From positions 44,733,816 to 44,797,815 of the forward strand of contig CM037864.1 of NCBI GenBank assembly GCA_021292105.1: a DNA stretch of 64,000 nucleotides. Reading direction: 5' to 3'. This document shows, one piece after another, positions 1 through 12,835 of the stretch. Under the pieces are notes generated by a model. It was not told the origin of the DNA and did not search any database. It saw nothing but the letters and a program-made list of their open reading frames with translations. Within the stretch, counting starts at the first letter, position 1. Every line of letters begins with the position of its first letter. Position numbers and translations under genes: made by a program. The DNA comes from Anadara kagoshimensis (Eukaryota > Mollusca > Bivalvia > Arcoida > Arcidae).

Positions 1-39
1 TAAATGTTCAATGATTTTTTTATATGTACATATTATAAT

Positions 40-41
<2 letters not shown>

Positions 42-84
<43 letters not shown>
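42..84. repeat. (GT)n microsatellite
   Basis: Uninterrupted GT dinucleotides, about 21 repeats. Confidence 0.97.
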
Positions 85-86
<2 letters not shown>

Positions 87-1275
87 AGGCAAATATGATA
101 ACAATTTGTAGAGTCCAACCCTTCAAACACACAACAGATAGACTAATTTTACAGAATCACAACAATTTGGTTACTACTTCTCAACAAAACATGTTAGACT
201 TGTGGTAATTTAAGAAAAAACTGCCTCCAAATCAAGATGGAAACTCAAACTCAACTATTCCAAATCATTTATGTTTTAAACTGCATTTATAAGTGTATAA
301 AATTTTGTTTGTGAAGTTTATTTTTGACAAATCGCAAGTTTAATTTGACCAAAAATGGATGTTTGTGAAACAAAGGTGATTAAGTTACATGAATTCCATG
401 ATATGTTAAGTGTTTACTCCATAATGTTTGGGATAGAATTGAAAAAAGGTACTGGCTGCCCTTTTACCAACCACTCAGCATTTAGAACTGGAAGTAGCAC
501 CTTCCTATGGAGGAGTCCTTAAAACCCAAACCCCTGCGTCATGGTATGCATAGCAAACTGAAGAACCCTTTCTGCACATTTCCTGAGCCTACAATAAAAG
601 TAAAAATTTCTGCCACTTCAGCTTTAGCTGTTGATGCCTTAATATTAGTGAATCTAAAACCCCATTCAATCAAACTAATTTAGTCAAAGGTAATTTAAGG
701 AAGGTTTGAACAACCTAACATAGATAAACTATTATTGTCTGTGCATGGATCTCCTTAACAAAATACACACACACACACCTTTAGACCAGTGATCCCATTA
801 ACCAACAAATACACACTGAGGTTTAATTTTGTTTACTTATATTAAAGAAAGCCCTACAAGGAAGTAACCATACTCTTTCAAAAAAAATATTAAAAACTTC
901 CAAATATTTACAGCACAATTTTACTTAGGGTACTCTTATACTTCAACCTTTAGAAAAGTTAAATTCACTAGAGTATCCGTTTACTGTATTTTTGACAGTG
1001 AATTATTATAGAAAATATAATAGGCTTGAACAAGAGACCCATGTGCCTTTTTACTCACATGAGGCTGTCATGTGTCTCCTGTAGCAATAAATACAAAATT
1101 GAATTAATTACAAGGACCATAAAAGTGTTCTGTAGTGTTGACTTCAATGTCAAAATATTTGCAAAAAAATATTACTTGTCTCAGAGAATGTTTCATCAAA
1201 AATATCATTGTATATTTAGAAATAACAACCAGTATAACAGTAGCAAAAGTGCAAACATCAAAAAGGCCTATTTCA
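85..1275. other. AT-rich non-coding DNA
   Basis: Nothing coding recognised; a short CA run at 763-777. Open frames are short and featureless. Confidence 0.5.
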
Positions 1276-1520
1276 GTATTCTTTAGCATCTGTGACCTTG
1301 AACTTTAAACCTATGACCTTCATTTATATATGATAAAGATCATTATGCCAATACCTATAATACTTTTGTAGTCTACTCTACATGCCTATACAAAGGTTTA
1401 GGTTTCCAGATGATACAAAATCCTATACAAAATCAAAAAGGTTACAATTTTCTAGCTAAATAAATTAACAATTTCAGCATTCTTAGTACTTAGCGACCTT
1501 GACCTTTGACCATCTAGTAA
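1276..1520. repeat. TGACCTTGACCTTTGACC-type repeat modules
   Basis: GTGACCTTGAACTTTAAACC-TATGACCTT near 1290-1318 and CGACCTTGACCTTTGACC near 1494-1512, with similar flanks (CATTCT-TAG-ACTTAGC). A further GTCATGACCTTTG is at 2049. The core matches nuclear-receptor half sites in DR1 spacing. Confidence 0.5.
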
Positions 1521-1780
1521 TTATCTTTTTTCAACAAAATATAAGAAAAAGGTGATGAAAATTGAACTTGATCTATATTTTGTAGACTTAAACAACTAGG
1601 TAAAATTTGAAAAAATAATCCTTTGTTCCTAAGTTTAATAATCATCTTGAATCTGGAAACCACTGGGTGATACAATTAAAATCCAGGATATTACAATGTG
1701 TGGTGAGTATAAACTGGGACCATACGATGATAGTGAGGTATCATGTTATTTCATAAAATAAACAAATTTTTTAAAGCTTA

Positions 1781-1913
1781 ATCATCATCGTCACCATCGA
1801 CGTCGTCGTCATCGTCATCATCGTCTTCATCATCATCATAACAATAATCCATACCATCATCATCATCATCATCTTCATCACAATAATCCTTACCACCATC
1901 ATCATCATCATCC
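1781..1913. repeat. Imperfect (TCA)n microsatellite
   Basis: TCA/TCG triplets with CAATAATCC interruptions occurring twice, so part of the array is itself duplicated. Read in reverse it gives an Asp run that is not a gene. Confidence 0.9.
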
Positions 1914-2450
1914 TTTTTATATACATTAAAACATGTTTTATTGTCAAATGCATTGCCCATAAAAATGTACATTATTATAATTATAACAAAAATTCTATTA
2001 TAAAGAAGTATAACTTAATATAGAAACTATGCCAGCAATTTAATTATAACCTCAAGGGTCATGACCTTTGTCCTGTAGTCATGTGTCTATGTCGAATACC
2101 CAGGTATGTTCCTTCCTGTTTGGTCAGAATGTCAATAAACTTTAGATTCTTCATGTAATCCTTCTTCAATTTTTATTTCTAATGATGACTAATGTATCCC
2201 GATATTAAAGGAGAACATTTTTTTCTCTCTGGGCTTGTATTGGAACTGATAAAGTATTTAAGATCTATCATAGGTGGCTGAACCTACTTCACCCAGATTT
2301 CCATCAACATGTAAAAATATATCAATGAAATAACAATATGGGTAGAGTTTTTGTATTAATTCAATAGGAGTAACATATATACATGCATGTACTTGATATT
2401 TCAATAATCACAAACATTTAGCAGTCATTCTGCAGTTGTTGTATCCATTT
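1914..2450. other. AT-rich non-coding DNA
   Basis: No gene signal seen apart from the TGACC motif at 2049. Confidence 0.5.
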
Positions 2451-3260
2451 TAGTAATGGCTCAGAGCACAAGACATTAAGGTCCTTGAATGGGACAAATT
2501 CACTGCTGTGGCCCTTGAATGGGACCAATTCACTGCAAGTTTTTCTAGGGTAGTAATGGCTCAGAGCACAAGACATTGAGGTCCTTGAATGGGACCAATT
2601 CACGGCTGTGGCCCTTGAATGGGACCAATTCACTGCAAGTTTTTCTAGGGTAGTAATGGCTCAGAGCACAAGACATAGTGGTCCTTGAATGGGACCAATT
2701 CACTGCTGAGGCCAATCAATGGGACCAATTCACTGCAAGTTTTTCTAGGGTAGTTATGGCTCAGAGCACAAGACATTGAGGTCCTTGAATGGGACCAATT
2801 CACTGCTGAGGTCCTTGAATGGGACCAATTTACTGCTGAGGCCCTTGAATGGGACCAATTCACTGCAAGTTTTTCTAGGGTAGTAATGGCTTAGAACACA
2901 AGACATTGAGGTCCTTGAATGGGACCAATTCACTGTTGAGGCCATTCAATGGGACCAATTCACTGCAAGTTTTTCTAGGGTAGTAATGGCTCAGAGCACA
3001 AGACATTAAGGCCCTTGAATGGGACCAATTCACTGCTGAGGCCCTTGAATGGGACCAGTTCACTGCAAGGTTTTTCTAGGGTAGTTATGGCTCAGAGCAC
3101 AAGACATTGAGGTCCTTGAATGGGACTAATTCACTGCTGAGGCCCTTGAATGGGACCAATTCACTGCAAGTTTTTCTAGGGTAGTAATGGCTCAGAGCAC
3201 AAGACATTGAGGTCCTTGAATGGGACCAATTCACTGCTGAGGCCCTTGAATGGGACCAAT
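2451..3260. repeat. Compound minisatellite: 100-bp unit built on a 30-bp subunit
   Basis: The landmark TTTTCTAGGGTAGTAATGGC recurs at 2541, 2641, 2741, 2871, 2971, about 3072 and about 3172: period 100, with one 130-bp unit carrying an extra subunit. The 30-mer (CTTGAATGGGACCAATTCAC core) occurs two or three times per unit. Open frames on the - strand are by-products, since 100 is not a multiple of 3. Confidence 0.9.
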
Positions 3261-4904
3261 ACCAGACTTAACAGTAGAAATCGAAATTAGAATTATTAAT
3301 TCGATCTATTTGTAGAGTTTGTGTATTATTACATTTCATATGTCATTGCAAAACTATTTATACTTTAAACATTCATCAAAAAGTATTGTCAGTCACAGAA
3401 AAGAGATTGATATAGAGGGTGATTATAAGATTGTTTGGAGTCACATACAAAACTTGTAAATTCATGACATATATTCAGGATGCAATGTTGTAAAACCAGT
3501 TATATCAGAAAAAAAGAAATTTTAAAAATTCAAGAAAAGTAAAGGAGTGGAGTTGAACCAAGTAATGGGATTTTATATGTCAGTTAAATCTTTCAATTAC
3601 CAATATATCAAAGTGGTCAGTTTAGGGACGTTGATGGCAAAAAAGTGCTTGGGAAAAAACACTGACTTTTGTCAAGGAAACTGGCTTAAACTTTCTCACT
3701 TACTCCCAATTGGAATTCGAAACAAACTAGTAAGTGAGAGGCCAAAATATAGGACTGGCAAATTATATAAGAAACAATCACATAAAAGTGTTTGTTTGTT
3801 GCTATAAATAAAATCATAGTTCCATTTATTGATAGGTGAAACTGGAAATACAGTCTTTGTACTTATATCAACTGTGCCACATTAAAACATACTACTGTCC
3901 AAAACAATACAAGCATTAAAAATACTTAATACATTGTATTTAATTTTTTCAAAAACATAAACATGCTAAAAAAAATAACATTTTTCTTAAAACATAAGTT
4001 AAAACAAAATGCATGTCTATCTTTTCCAGAAAGATTAATTGAAAAATTAAGAAAGGTCATTTCTCAAAATGTTTCTTTTAGTTACAAGATGGCAGTTTTT
4101 TGTGTAATGTCTGGAAAATACCACTCAAAATAACTCAAAAGAGTTAATGTGCCAGAATAATAAACATTTCATTTTTAAAAAAACAACCATGTGAAGAATA
4201 TAATTTAGACAAAACAAATTCAAGTGCTATCAGTGTATAATATACAGGTTTAAATGTTACTGAGGTTCTGTTTACAGTTAAAATTTGGTTAACAGAGCAC
4301 TGTTGTATAAAATGGCTTTATAATTTTGATTTATATACCACAATCAGGAAGTGTTCTATCTAAAACCTACAACAAACAGCCACATTTAATTATAGCAACC
4401 ATTACACAGTGTAAGGCTAAATAATGTGTTTCTGGTGACATCTCGAAGAAATAGGGTAGTTGTCTTTTTTAAACTCTTTATTATTGTTTTATTTATTTTA
4501 CTTTGTTTTAATTTATGGTAGTCTCATAAGACAATATAATATATTTTAAACTGACAATAACAGTGATAATGTTGGCCATAAAATATGTTTTGATAGAGTT
4601 ATTGCATATGTAGAAAATAAACATTTAACTTTTTAGGCCTAAGTATATGTAATGCTAGTTAAAATGTTCTGTCTACAAATTATCCAAAAATATCTTAGAT
4701 GGATAATATACTCTATATATATTAGGTAACATCCATTTGCAATGAGCATCAACTCAAAGAATGCAAAATGCCCCATCAGGAGTTTTACTGAACTGATAAT
4801 AACCATAACTTTAGAACTTAAAGTTAAATATCATTATTTTAAAACACCTTTATTAAATCTAATGAAAATCACAAAAGATAAAACTTCAGTATGAGAACAG
4901 GCCA
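3261..4904. other. AT-rich non-coding DNA
   Basis: One 86-codon frame at 3547-3807 has no splice support or family resemblance. Otherwise nothing. Confidence 0.5.
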
Positions 4905-5100
4905 ATTGATGGATGGATGGATGGATGGATGGATGAATGAATGAATGAATGAATGAATGAATGAATGAATGAATGAATGAATGAATGAATGAATGAATGA
5001 ATGAATGAATGGATGGATGGATGGATGGATGGATGGATGGATGGATGGATGGGAGGATGGATGGATGGATGGATGGGTGGATGGATGGATGGATGGATGG
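4905..5100. repeat. Tetranucleotide array GGAT/GAAT
   Basis: Blocks of (GGAT)n, (GAAT)n, then (GGAT)n with one GGGAGGAT and one GGGT interruption, ~195 bp in all. Confidence 0.95.
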
Positions 5101-6087
5101 GCACATTGAGACTAGTTGGTAAGCAAGTGGAAATAAGGCATTAGCCAACTATTCTGCTTTATCAGGGTCATGTGTACATGTCCTTTCTTTGACCATTACT
5201 GAAACTCTGTGCTGCATCACTTTACCTTATGTATTTGATTTCCAGGAATTACTGTGACTTCACCCCTATGTGCAATGCTTTAAAACACACTTATCTTATC
5301 TAATTTAGTGTTTAGTATCTATCTTTACTCATAAAATTTCTAAGTCTCTATCACTGACCTTTTGTTACAACCTCGTTTAGATTATTTCATTCTCATAGAG
5401 GTGCAATGCTGGAGTAGTGGAAGATACTCAAAATTCTAATATTTTGTTGTCAAAAAGTTTCACTATAAATGCCTTAGATCTTAATTTTTTTTTTTATTTT
5501 TTTTAATTTAAAAAAGTTTTAAACTTGACCAGTATGCGTCAGTTCAATGATAAAAAATTTTCACAACAATTTTGACCTAGATATTCAAACATAGCTTAAA
5601 GGAATACTATAATGTTAACTATGGAACTCTTTACATTAAACATACTGAAACACTGAAAGAATGTTGTCCCAAATCTAACTTTATTAGAGATCAGATTATT
5701 TTTCCAATGTAACAGAAAAGATGGAAGAACATACAGGGTCAGATCAGGTTTAAAACTTGGTCCAACTTAATACGGAGTGATCGGCCAACTAAGCTAGCCA
5801 AACAACTGTTGATCTGTTTTTCTAACCCCACCCCCACCCCCATTGTAAAGTATGTGGGGAGTCTTGTATCAAAATTCTTTTGAATGGACCTTTACATGAC
5901 CATAAAACACCACTATTTTCTAAGGTTATACTTGTATAGTAGTATGGGTAACTCAGATTTCAGAGCACACAACTATAGCTTGGGAGATACCTGGTTATAT
6001 CCCCAGTCTGATTCTCCTTCCTTATGTAGCCATATAGCTACATGGTATAGTGTGTACTATGTACAGGTTCAGAGACGTTATTACCGT
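5101..6087. other. Non-coding DNA
   Basis: Poly-T near 5486-5510 and a C-rich CCCCACCCCCACCCCC near 5826. No gene seen. Confidence 0.5.
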
Positions 6088-6235
6088 CTCACCTTTGGGG
6101 TACCTTTTAGGCAAATCAGTAGAGCACTCACTTTACAAACCAGCGACCTGGGTTCGATTCCCAGTGTCAGGGAAAGGGAAATTTTTCGTGTAACTAGCAT
6201 TTACGTTACACTTTTAACAGTATGGTGACTATTGT
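6088..6235 (+). repeat. tRNA-derived SINE-like element
   Basis: 6104-6176 resembles a tRNA: A box-like ATCAGTAGAGCAC and a good B box GGTTCGATTCC at 6151-6161. Stem pairing at the ends is poor, so it is a retroposon head rather than a working tRNA. Confidence 0.6.
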
Positions 6236-6404
6236 GGCTCTAACGATGGTATATGGCAATTGCAACAATATAAAGTCTGCCACAGGGAATTTGGGTGATA
6301 AATCCCATGCGGGACAATGGCAATCTCAAGAATAGCATTAGGGGAAAATGTAGTTGTCTAGGTAGCTCAGTTGGTAGAGCAACCCTATACCTACATGAGC
6401 AGGT

Positions 6405-6480
6405 AAAATGCAGGGAATTGAACCTGTGACCTCCCACACTGTAAGAGACTATAGAGTGCTCTTCAAACTGAGCAACCCAA
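6405..6480 (-). repeat. tRNA-like module, antisense
   Basis: In reverse: GCTCAGTTTGAAGAGC (A box) and AGGTTCAATTCCC (B box, plus-strand 6413-6425). It sits beside another A-box-like GTAGCTCAGTTGGTAGAGCA on the plus strand at 6363-6382, giving two heads pointing at each other. Confidence 0.55.
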
Positions 6481-7912
6481 ACAAACAGATGCACAAAGCA
6501 CATGCACATTACCCATGTTGACCAAACAAAATATGAATAAACCTGACATTTGCAAAACAATTTGCTTCCTACTCTATAAAAGATCTATATCAAACAGAGT
6601 TCCTAAATTACCAATATATAATGAAGTTTGCAGTATCAGGGATTGAGATTAACAGTGGCCTAGTAGCCCATGGACACCAGAAATTTGTCTGGGCCACCAA
6701 AGTTATAAAGATTTTTGTTATGTTTTGCTATTGCAACTTCTCTTCAAATGTGGGTTGGGTCCCTAACTCAAAATATTTAGCTTCATCCCTGAGCTTTCAT
6801 ATTTAAAATCAAAAGTGAAAGTTGAAATCTTATATATAAACATATATATTTATACCTTAATGGCTGCAACCAAATATATACATGGTGTTATCTTCTGACA
6901 TGTGTTATGATAGTACATGTGGTATAATTCTACTAAACATGTTTTGTTCAAGGAACTTGATATCAGATCAACGACCAACTTCCTAGTATAATAACAAAAA
7001 CTTTGATTTAAAATGTAAACACTGAAATGTCAATGCTGTATAATAGGGAAACAACTTAAGGTGTCACAAAAACCAGTAAAGCATAAATTAATACAACATG
7101 GCATTTATTTATTTATTTGTGTTGGTTCAGAATTGCAAGTCTTTCTTCTAACTGTATGGGTAAAATGACAACAAACGGAATAGCTTTCAGGTTTTTTTAT
7201 ATTTAATAATGGGTGTGTTAAAGGCGTGAAAATTAGTCATGACATAAGTTTGTAGAGGGATTGTTTAAAGCGAAAAATAACCTTTGTGAGATCTTAATTA
7301 CCTCATATAAGGATCAAAAGATAAACCCAAATTCTAGTAATCGTCTGAAGATTCCGAGAAATTTATAAATTTACCTGGTTTCAGACTTCCTGTTCTGGTG
7401 TAAATCTCCTGATACGAAGAAGGAAGCAGCGTGTTGAATAACAACTTTTCAACTGAAGTATTAGTCTAATTATCTTCCCCTGTTTTTAGTGTCTTTGATT
7501 ATCTTTTTCTGAACACTTGTGTGAATGGTGGAGAGTTTTCGGGTTAATCTGGGGAATACCCAAAGATTACCAATAGGTACTCTGACCTTATTAATTTAGT
7601 ATTGCTCTTTTCATATGAATGAACAGGATTGGGAAACCAGTAAAATGTAACAGTAAGATAGGAAAAGGGATTGGTCTTGACACGAGTGCGAAAAATCAAG
7701 GCACGAGTACTGGATTATAAGTAAAATGTGTGAAAACGACATATTGAAGCCTAAACAGTATATTTTATCATGAAGTTTTACCAGAAATTATTTTCTGAAT
7801 CTACTTATTTAATTTTACATATATCTTATTTTCTAAATTGACGGATAGCCAGGATAATTACTTAAAATTAACACATAATTATAATAATATTCATATTAAA
7901 CTAGCAGGTAAA
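6481..7912. other. Non-coding DNA
   Basis: Short TATT run near 7105. No gene or element recognised. Confidence 0.5.
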
Positions 7913-7913
7913 A

Positions 7914-7944
<31 letters not shown>

Positions 7945-8058
7945 TTTATTTATTTATTTTTTTTTATTTATTTATTTATTATTTATTTATTTATTATTAT
8001 CATTAGTAGTAGTAGTAGTAGTAGAGACGTGTAAACCAAGAGACAGATGTCCCTGTTA

Positions 8059-8104
<46 letters not shown>

Positions 8105-8175
8105 TGATTATTATTATTATTATTATTCATGATTATTATTATTATTGTTGTTGTTGTTATTGTTGTTGCTGCTGC
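7913..8175. repeat. Cluster of microsatellites: (CT)n, (TATT)n, (TAG)n, (TTA)n, (TTG/TGC)n
   Basis: Five simple repeats follow one another with short gaps. The TTA run (8057-8155) is broken by CATGA twice. Confidence 0.93.
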
Positions 8176-10204
8176 TGTTGTAGTGTCGAGTCGATTGTTT
8201 ACCAAGATGTCAGTTGGGGAATCCGGGCAAATTTTAGTGCCTAAAATGTTCGTTAAAATTGAAGTCTTAGTAGTTTTGTTTTCTTTTTTAATGTTTGGGA
8301 GGTAAAACAAGATGACGTTTGGCCCGCTTTGCTTGAATAAAAATGGTACTCATTAGATCTTTAACAAGAGTGGTTTCTCGACTGAGGCATGTTCAAGACA
8401 CTTAAAATATAAGTAATGACTTGGTTTTCTTCTTTTTACTTTTAACGGGATTTTATATTGAAACTTTAAACCATCTAAAGAAGAAATTAATGAAACACGT
8501 GTAATTAATTAAATAAATATCCCAATTACGAAACATGAAATAATTCATTTGGTTTGGCCTTTTTCGGGAGTTCTTTAAATAGAAATTGGGGACTTTCCAT
8601 TCAGAAATCGTCTCTAAAATTAGATTTGATTGAAAGGATGTGCTTAATCGGCCATCTTGTAACGCAATCAAAATCACCAATAAACAAATCAAAAAGAGGC
8701 AACATGGTACAAAACTGTCGGGAACATTTTCGCATTCAAGTTTATTGCACGCGTAAGAGAATCAGAAACCTGATTTATAACATCTTCCGATGCAGTAAAA
8801 GCAGCATAAATATTTATTGAAACCTAAATCGATGCACTAGTTTTTCCAAACCATCTACAGAAAAACAGATTAAGTTTTTTGTTTGTTTGAAGTATACTGC
8901 CAGTTTTGTTAAAACAGGTTGATTGGTAGCATCTTACAAAATTGTTATGTTCTAATTTCATATTTTTCATGTAAAGTATTCAAAATTAGAACTTCAATTT
9001 TAAATGAACTTTCAAGACCGTCTTAGAGGTAACTTGAATACGAGAAGGTCGAGTCCAAGAACAACTTGAATGTATTATTTTTTTTCACTTTTTGAACAAT
9101 TCCTAAAACTTCCACATAACCAAATGTCATAAATGTTCGCCTTTTCCTTTTCCCAAAGTTTCATGTCTTTTGAAATATATATTTTTAAATTATCACTTTA
9201 CTGTAAATTAATGAATTTCAATAAGAATTTGCAATGGTCTTCAATCTATCACATATTCCATCTGAAAAGTATGGTTTTTATTTAATAAAAATATAATAAC
9301 TCGACTATATTTTGAAGTTGAATAATAGAAGAAAAACTTGAGAAAACTGAAACAAAAAACAGCAAATAACATGACAACACAACAAATCAATGGAATAAGA
9401 AACAAGACACAATATTAACACAGAAAACCCATCTTACAGATAACTTGATTAATCATAAAAATGTCAAAATCTGATAATTAAAAAGACTCATGAAATATTG
9501 ATGGTATTTACATTTAATTATTATTAGCCTGTAAGTTAAATAGTGTATGCTAAATGTTGATCTTTATAACACAACATATAAATTCATAAGAAACTAAACC
9601 TCCAAACAGTACAGAAATATAAGGAAAAAATTGAACGAGAAAAACACCCTTCCTGTTTTGCAACATACTGAAGAAACATTCAAGGTTTTACAAAATGGAT
9701 AAATGGATTCACCTTTTCAGAAAAACACACTACCTGTTTTGTAGCATACTGAAGAAATACATGTAACAACCTAGCTCAAGTACCACATTTTATTTTCAGA
9801 AATTCATAATTTTCTGAAACAGATATAATATACGAAAATTCACAATAAACAAAACCAAGTTTTAAATAATAATAATAATATAACCCTAAAGTTGATGATT
9901 GGCCTTACTTTACAATTATGAATTAAATTTATTCCAAACCTTGCTATCCCTTTATTTTTCCTTACAATTCTGTTGGTAAAGTTAATTTTGGTTATTAAAG
10001 ATAACAAAAACAAGCAAAACAATTTAAATCTGTTTGTGTTATAGATGTAATTTGTTTTACAGTTTGTTCTAATCCCTTTGACCTTTAGCGAAGCATTGAC
10101 CACTACATGTGGTTTTCATTTATCTAGTTTTTTTTTTATAAAATCTAACCTCAAGACGACTGACTAGATAAAGATCTATAATGAATCAGCTTAATGTTTG
10201 AGGC
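8176..10204. other. Non-coding DNA
   Basis: Two overlapping frames of 79-88 codons at 8453-8820 are unremarkable. AAAACAC-CTTCCTGTTTTG blocks occur twice (9645 and 9725), a small decayed duplication. Confidence 0.5.
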
Positions 10205-10800
10205 CACAGTTTGTTTGAACAGCATTTTCAACCCCCTGTCAATTGTTGTTTGACAGTTTGCAAGCCCATGTCAATTGTTGTTTTAGAATTTTCAACCCCT
10301 GTCAATTGTTTGAGAATTTGCAAGCCCCCTGTCAATTGTTGTTTGAGAATTTTGAAGCCCCCTGCCCCTGTCAATTGTTATTTGAGAATTTTCAAGCCCC
10401 ATTTCAATTGTTGTTTCAGAACTTTCAAACCGCCTGTTAATTGTTGTTTATGGAACATTTTCAAGCCCCTGTTAATTCTTGATTGATGAATATTTAAAAA
10501 AAACCTGTCAATTATTGTTTAGGGAAAATTTTCAAGCCCCCTGTCAATTATTGTTTGAGGAATATTTTCAAACCTCCTGTCAGTTGTTGTTTAGGGAACG
10601 GTTTCAAGCCCGCTATCAATTGTTGTTTGAGGGATGTTTTCATACCTGTCAATTGTTGTTTAGGGAACATTTTCAAGTCCCTATGAATTCTTGTTTGAGG
10701 AGCATTTTAAAGCCTACTGTCAATTCTTGTTTGAGAAATATTTTCAAACCTCCTGTGAATTGTGATTTTGAGGAACATTTTCAGAACAAAAACCTATCTA
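10205..10800. repeat. Degenerate ~37-bp minisatellite
   Basis: About 16 copies of a unit containing CCTGTCAATTGTTGTTTGAG followed by GAACATTTTCAAGCC, with frequent length changes. It causes the Cys/Pro-rich open frames seen here on the + strand. Confidence 0.8.
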
Positions 10801-11249
10801 GTTTAGTATTGAAAGACACAATTTGATGCTTTTGTGAATACACCCTACATTCATATAACTGCCTCTGTCAACTTAGATCTGTCTGGAGCCCAGATGACAT
10901 GGTTTTATCAAAGTACATTAAGCGAGTTCTTTCTGTTTTGTGTTATTCAGAATGAGTCTAATTGTTCACCTTCTATTTCAGCAGCAACCATTTTCTTTAC
11001 AGTCATATCGTGTACAGGTAGCCTTAGTGAGGATTTCCATTTCCTTTATATGTAGTCATCCTTAATACAAATTCTTCTTCCCTATCCTCAATTATGATTC
11101 TTCTTTTCTCTATGCTCAGATATCTTTACTGATAGTTCCTCTTTTTTGTATGCAGATAGCTTTATTACAATACAGATACATCCCTTTAGGCAGTAAAACA
11201 ATTGTTCTATTCTGTCTAGGTCATTGTGTTTATTCGTGAAAATTGAAAA
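10801..11249. other. Non-coding DNA
   Basis: A 73-codon frame at 10834-11055 lacks any recognisable motif. Nothing else seen. Confidence 0.45.
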
Positions 11250-12575
11250 CATTACTTAAACGCAATGTTTACTTTCGGCTAAATAATGTTAAATAATGGC
11301 TCATACCTACGAATCAATAAAATCCGTGTCAAAATCACAATTCGAAAGCATAATAAAAAAACTTTGAAACTAGCAAAATGGGTTAAACACGTGAACTTCC
11401 ACCACGTAAGACACCCCTAATTGACAACAGTACTTTGGTACTAATCTTTCAAAACAGGTTTCAAAATCAGCAGCTATACATACGATACTAACGGACTTTT
11501 AACTTTTTATCTAAGGTAACTGTCATATTATAATTCTTTAATATATCATTCAGAAAAATTAAAACATGACACAACTTTGGATAACAGGGGTCAGTTAGTT
11601 AGGGGAATTGGGGTCAACAAAGTCTATGAACTATTATAATAGACTTCTGGTGCCAATGGACATTGGGTCGTTTTAACTTCAGTTACTCTAACATGCATAC
11701 TATATACTAAGCAATAGTTAAATTTGCATCTCATACACATATTTGTGTTAAATGTTGGCGTATAGACACATAGAATGAATGTGACTTGTAACACGTTGGC
11801 GTACTGATTTATAAAAAAACAATTCTTTGTAAAATTATATCCGTAGTAGCATCCGCAAAAATAATGAACAAATATATTATATCAGTCGTATTGGTGTTTG
11901 GTTATAAACGGATGATGCAACATTGTAACTATATATGTGCATACTGGCTGTTAAAAACATCTTTTAAACGCAATGTTCAAATTTTCTAAACAATACTAAC
12001 ATAAGTCACCCTGATTGATAAAAGTTTTTAAGTACTTATCATTCAAAATAAGCTTCAAATTCACTAGTCAATACACGCGATACTTACGAACTATTAGTTT
12101 TACTATAGCTTAGAGAATTTCATACTTGTATTATACAGTTTGGAATATTTTGAATGAATTCAGAAAATCGAAATATTTGAAACATAACAGAACGTTGGAT
12201 AACGGGATCAGTTAGTTAGGAAATTAAGTGCCAACACAAGTCATTAACTAGTGCGTTGGATTCCTGGTACCAATGAACATGGGTTTGTTATAAGTTCAGT
12301 TACTGAAACATGCCTAATAATATCGAGGAGATTTTAAACTCCCTGAGACTCATCTTACATTTCATATCAATCTTGGCTTTAAGACAAATTTAATGTATAG
12401 GAAAAAATGAATGTGACTTGTAACACGTTCACAATCAGACTGTTTATAAAAAATATTTTTCTTGGTACGAGATACAGGATATTTAATCGTTAGTAGCATC
12501 CGTCAAAATAATATACAAATATCTTATATCCGTCGTATTGATGTTAGTTTATAAGGTGATGATGCAACAGTGTAA
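11250..12575. repeat. Diverged tandem duplication of ~600 bp
   Basis: 11250-11940 and 11950-12575 share ordered blocks: AAACGCAATGTT, GGATAACGGG-GTCAGTTAGTTAGG, GAATGTGACTTGTAACACGTT, TAGTAGCATCCG and GATGATGCAACA. Copy 1 has an extra ~115 bp that is the Penelope-like fragment. Confidence 0.65.
11322..11412 (-). mobile_element. Penelope-like 3'-UTR fragment
   Basis: About 90 bp matching the terminal part of the 16110-16300 UTR in reverse, ending in the GTGAACTTCCACCA block. It lies inside one copy of a local duplication and is absent from the other copy. Confidence 0.65.
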
Positions 12576-12729
12576 AGTACATACATCTTATGTAACTACA
12601 TTTTGTATGTGTGTAGTAGTAAAATGAAACAGAAACAGACAGGGTATTGGGTTAAACAGATTACTTCAAAATGTATATATAATTACGCCGTAGCTGAGAA
12701 GTTGAGACAATGTATTTTGCACAAAGTGA

Positions 12730-12835
12730 ATGAGACAGGAGATGTTTACCCTTATGGGGCCCTTTTTTAAATGTTTTAAGCTTTTTAGAATTTGATTTGG
12801 ACATGTACTGGTATGTTTGTTTGATTGTGCAATTA
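12730..12835 (+). mobile_element. Diverged Penelope-like 3'-UTR fragment
   Basis: Shares the ACAGGAG...TTTACCCTT start and the GATTTGGACATG...GTATGTTTGTTTGA end of the UTR, with losses in the middle. Confidence 0.5.

Noticed and set aside
1771-1972. Asp-rich and Met-rich small proteins on the minus strand
   Set aside because: Both are readings of the TCA microsatellite.
2418-3063. NWSHSR/SELVPF repeat proteins on the minus strand
   Set aside because: The 100-bp unit is not a multiple of three, so the frame changes from unit to unit; this is a minisatellite, not a repeat protein.
4834-5148. Ser/Ile/His/Pro repeat protein on the minus strand
   Set aside because: Pure product of the GGAT/GAAT array.
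6104-6176. Functional tRNA gene
   Set aside because: A good B box, but the acceptor stem does not pair and the A box is off; better explained as a SINE head.
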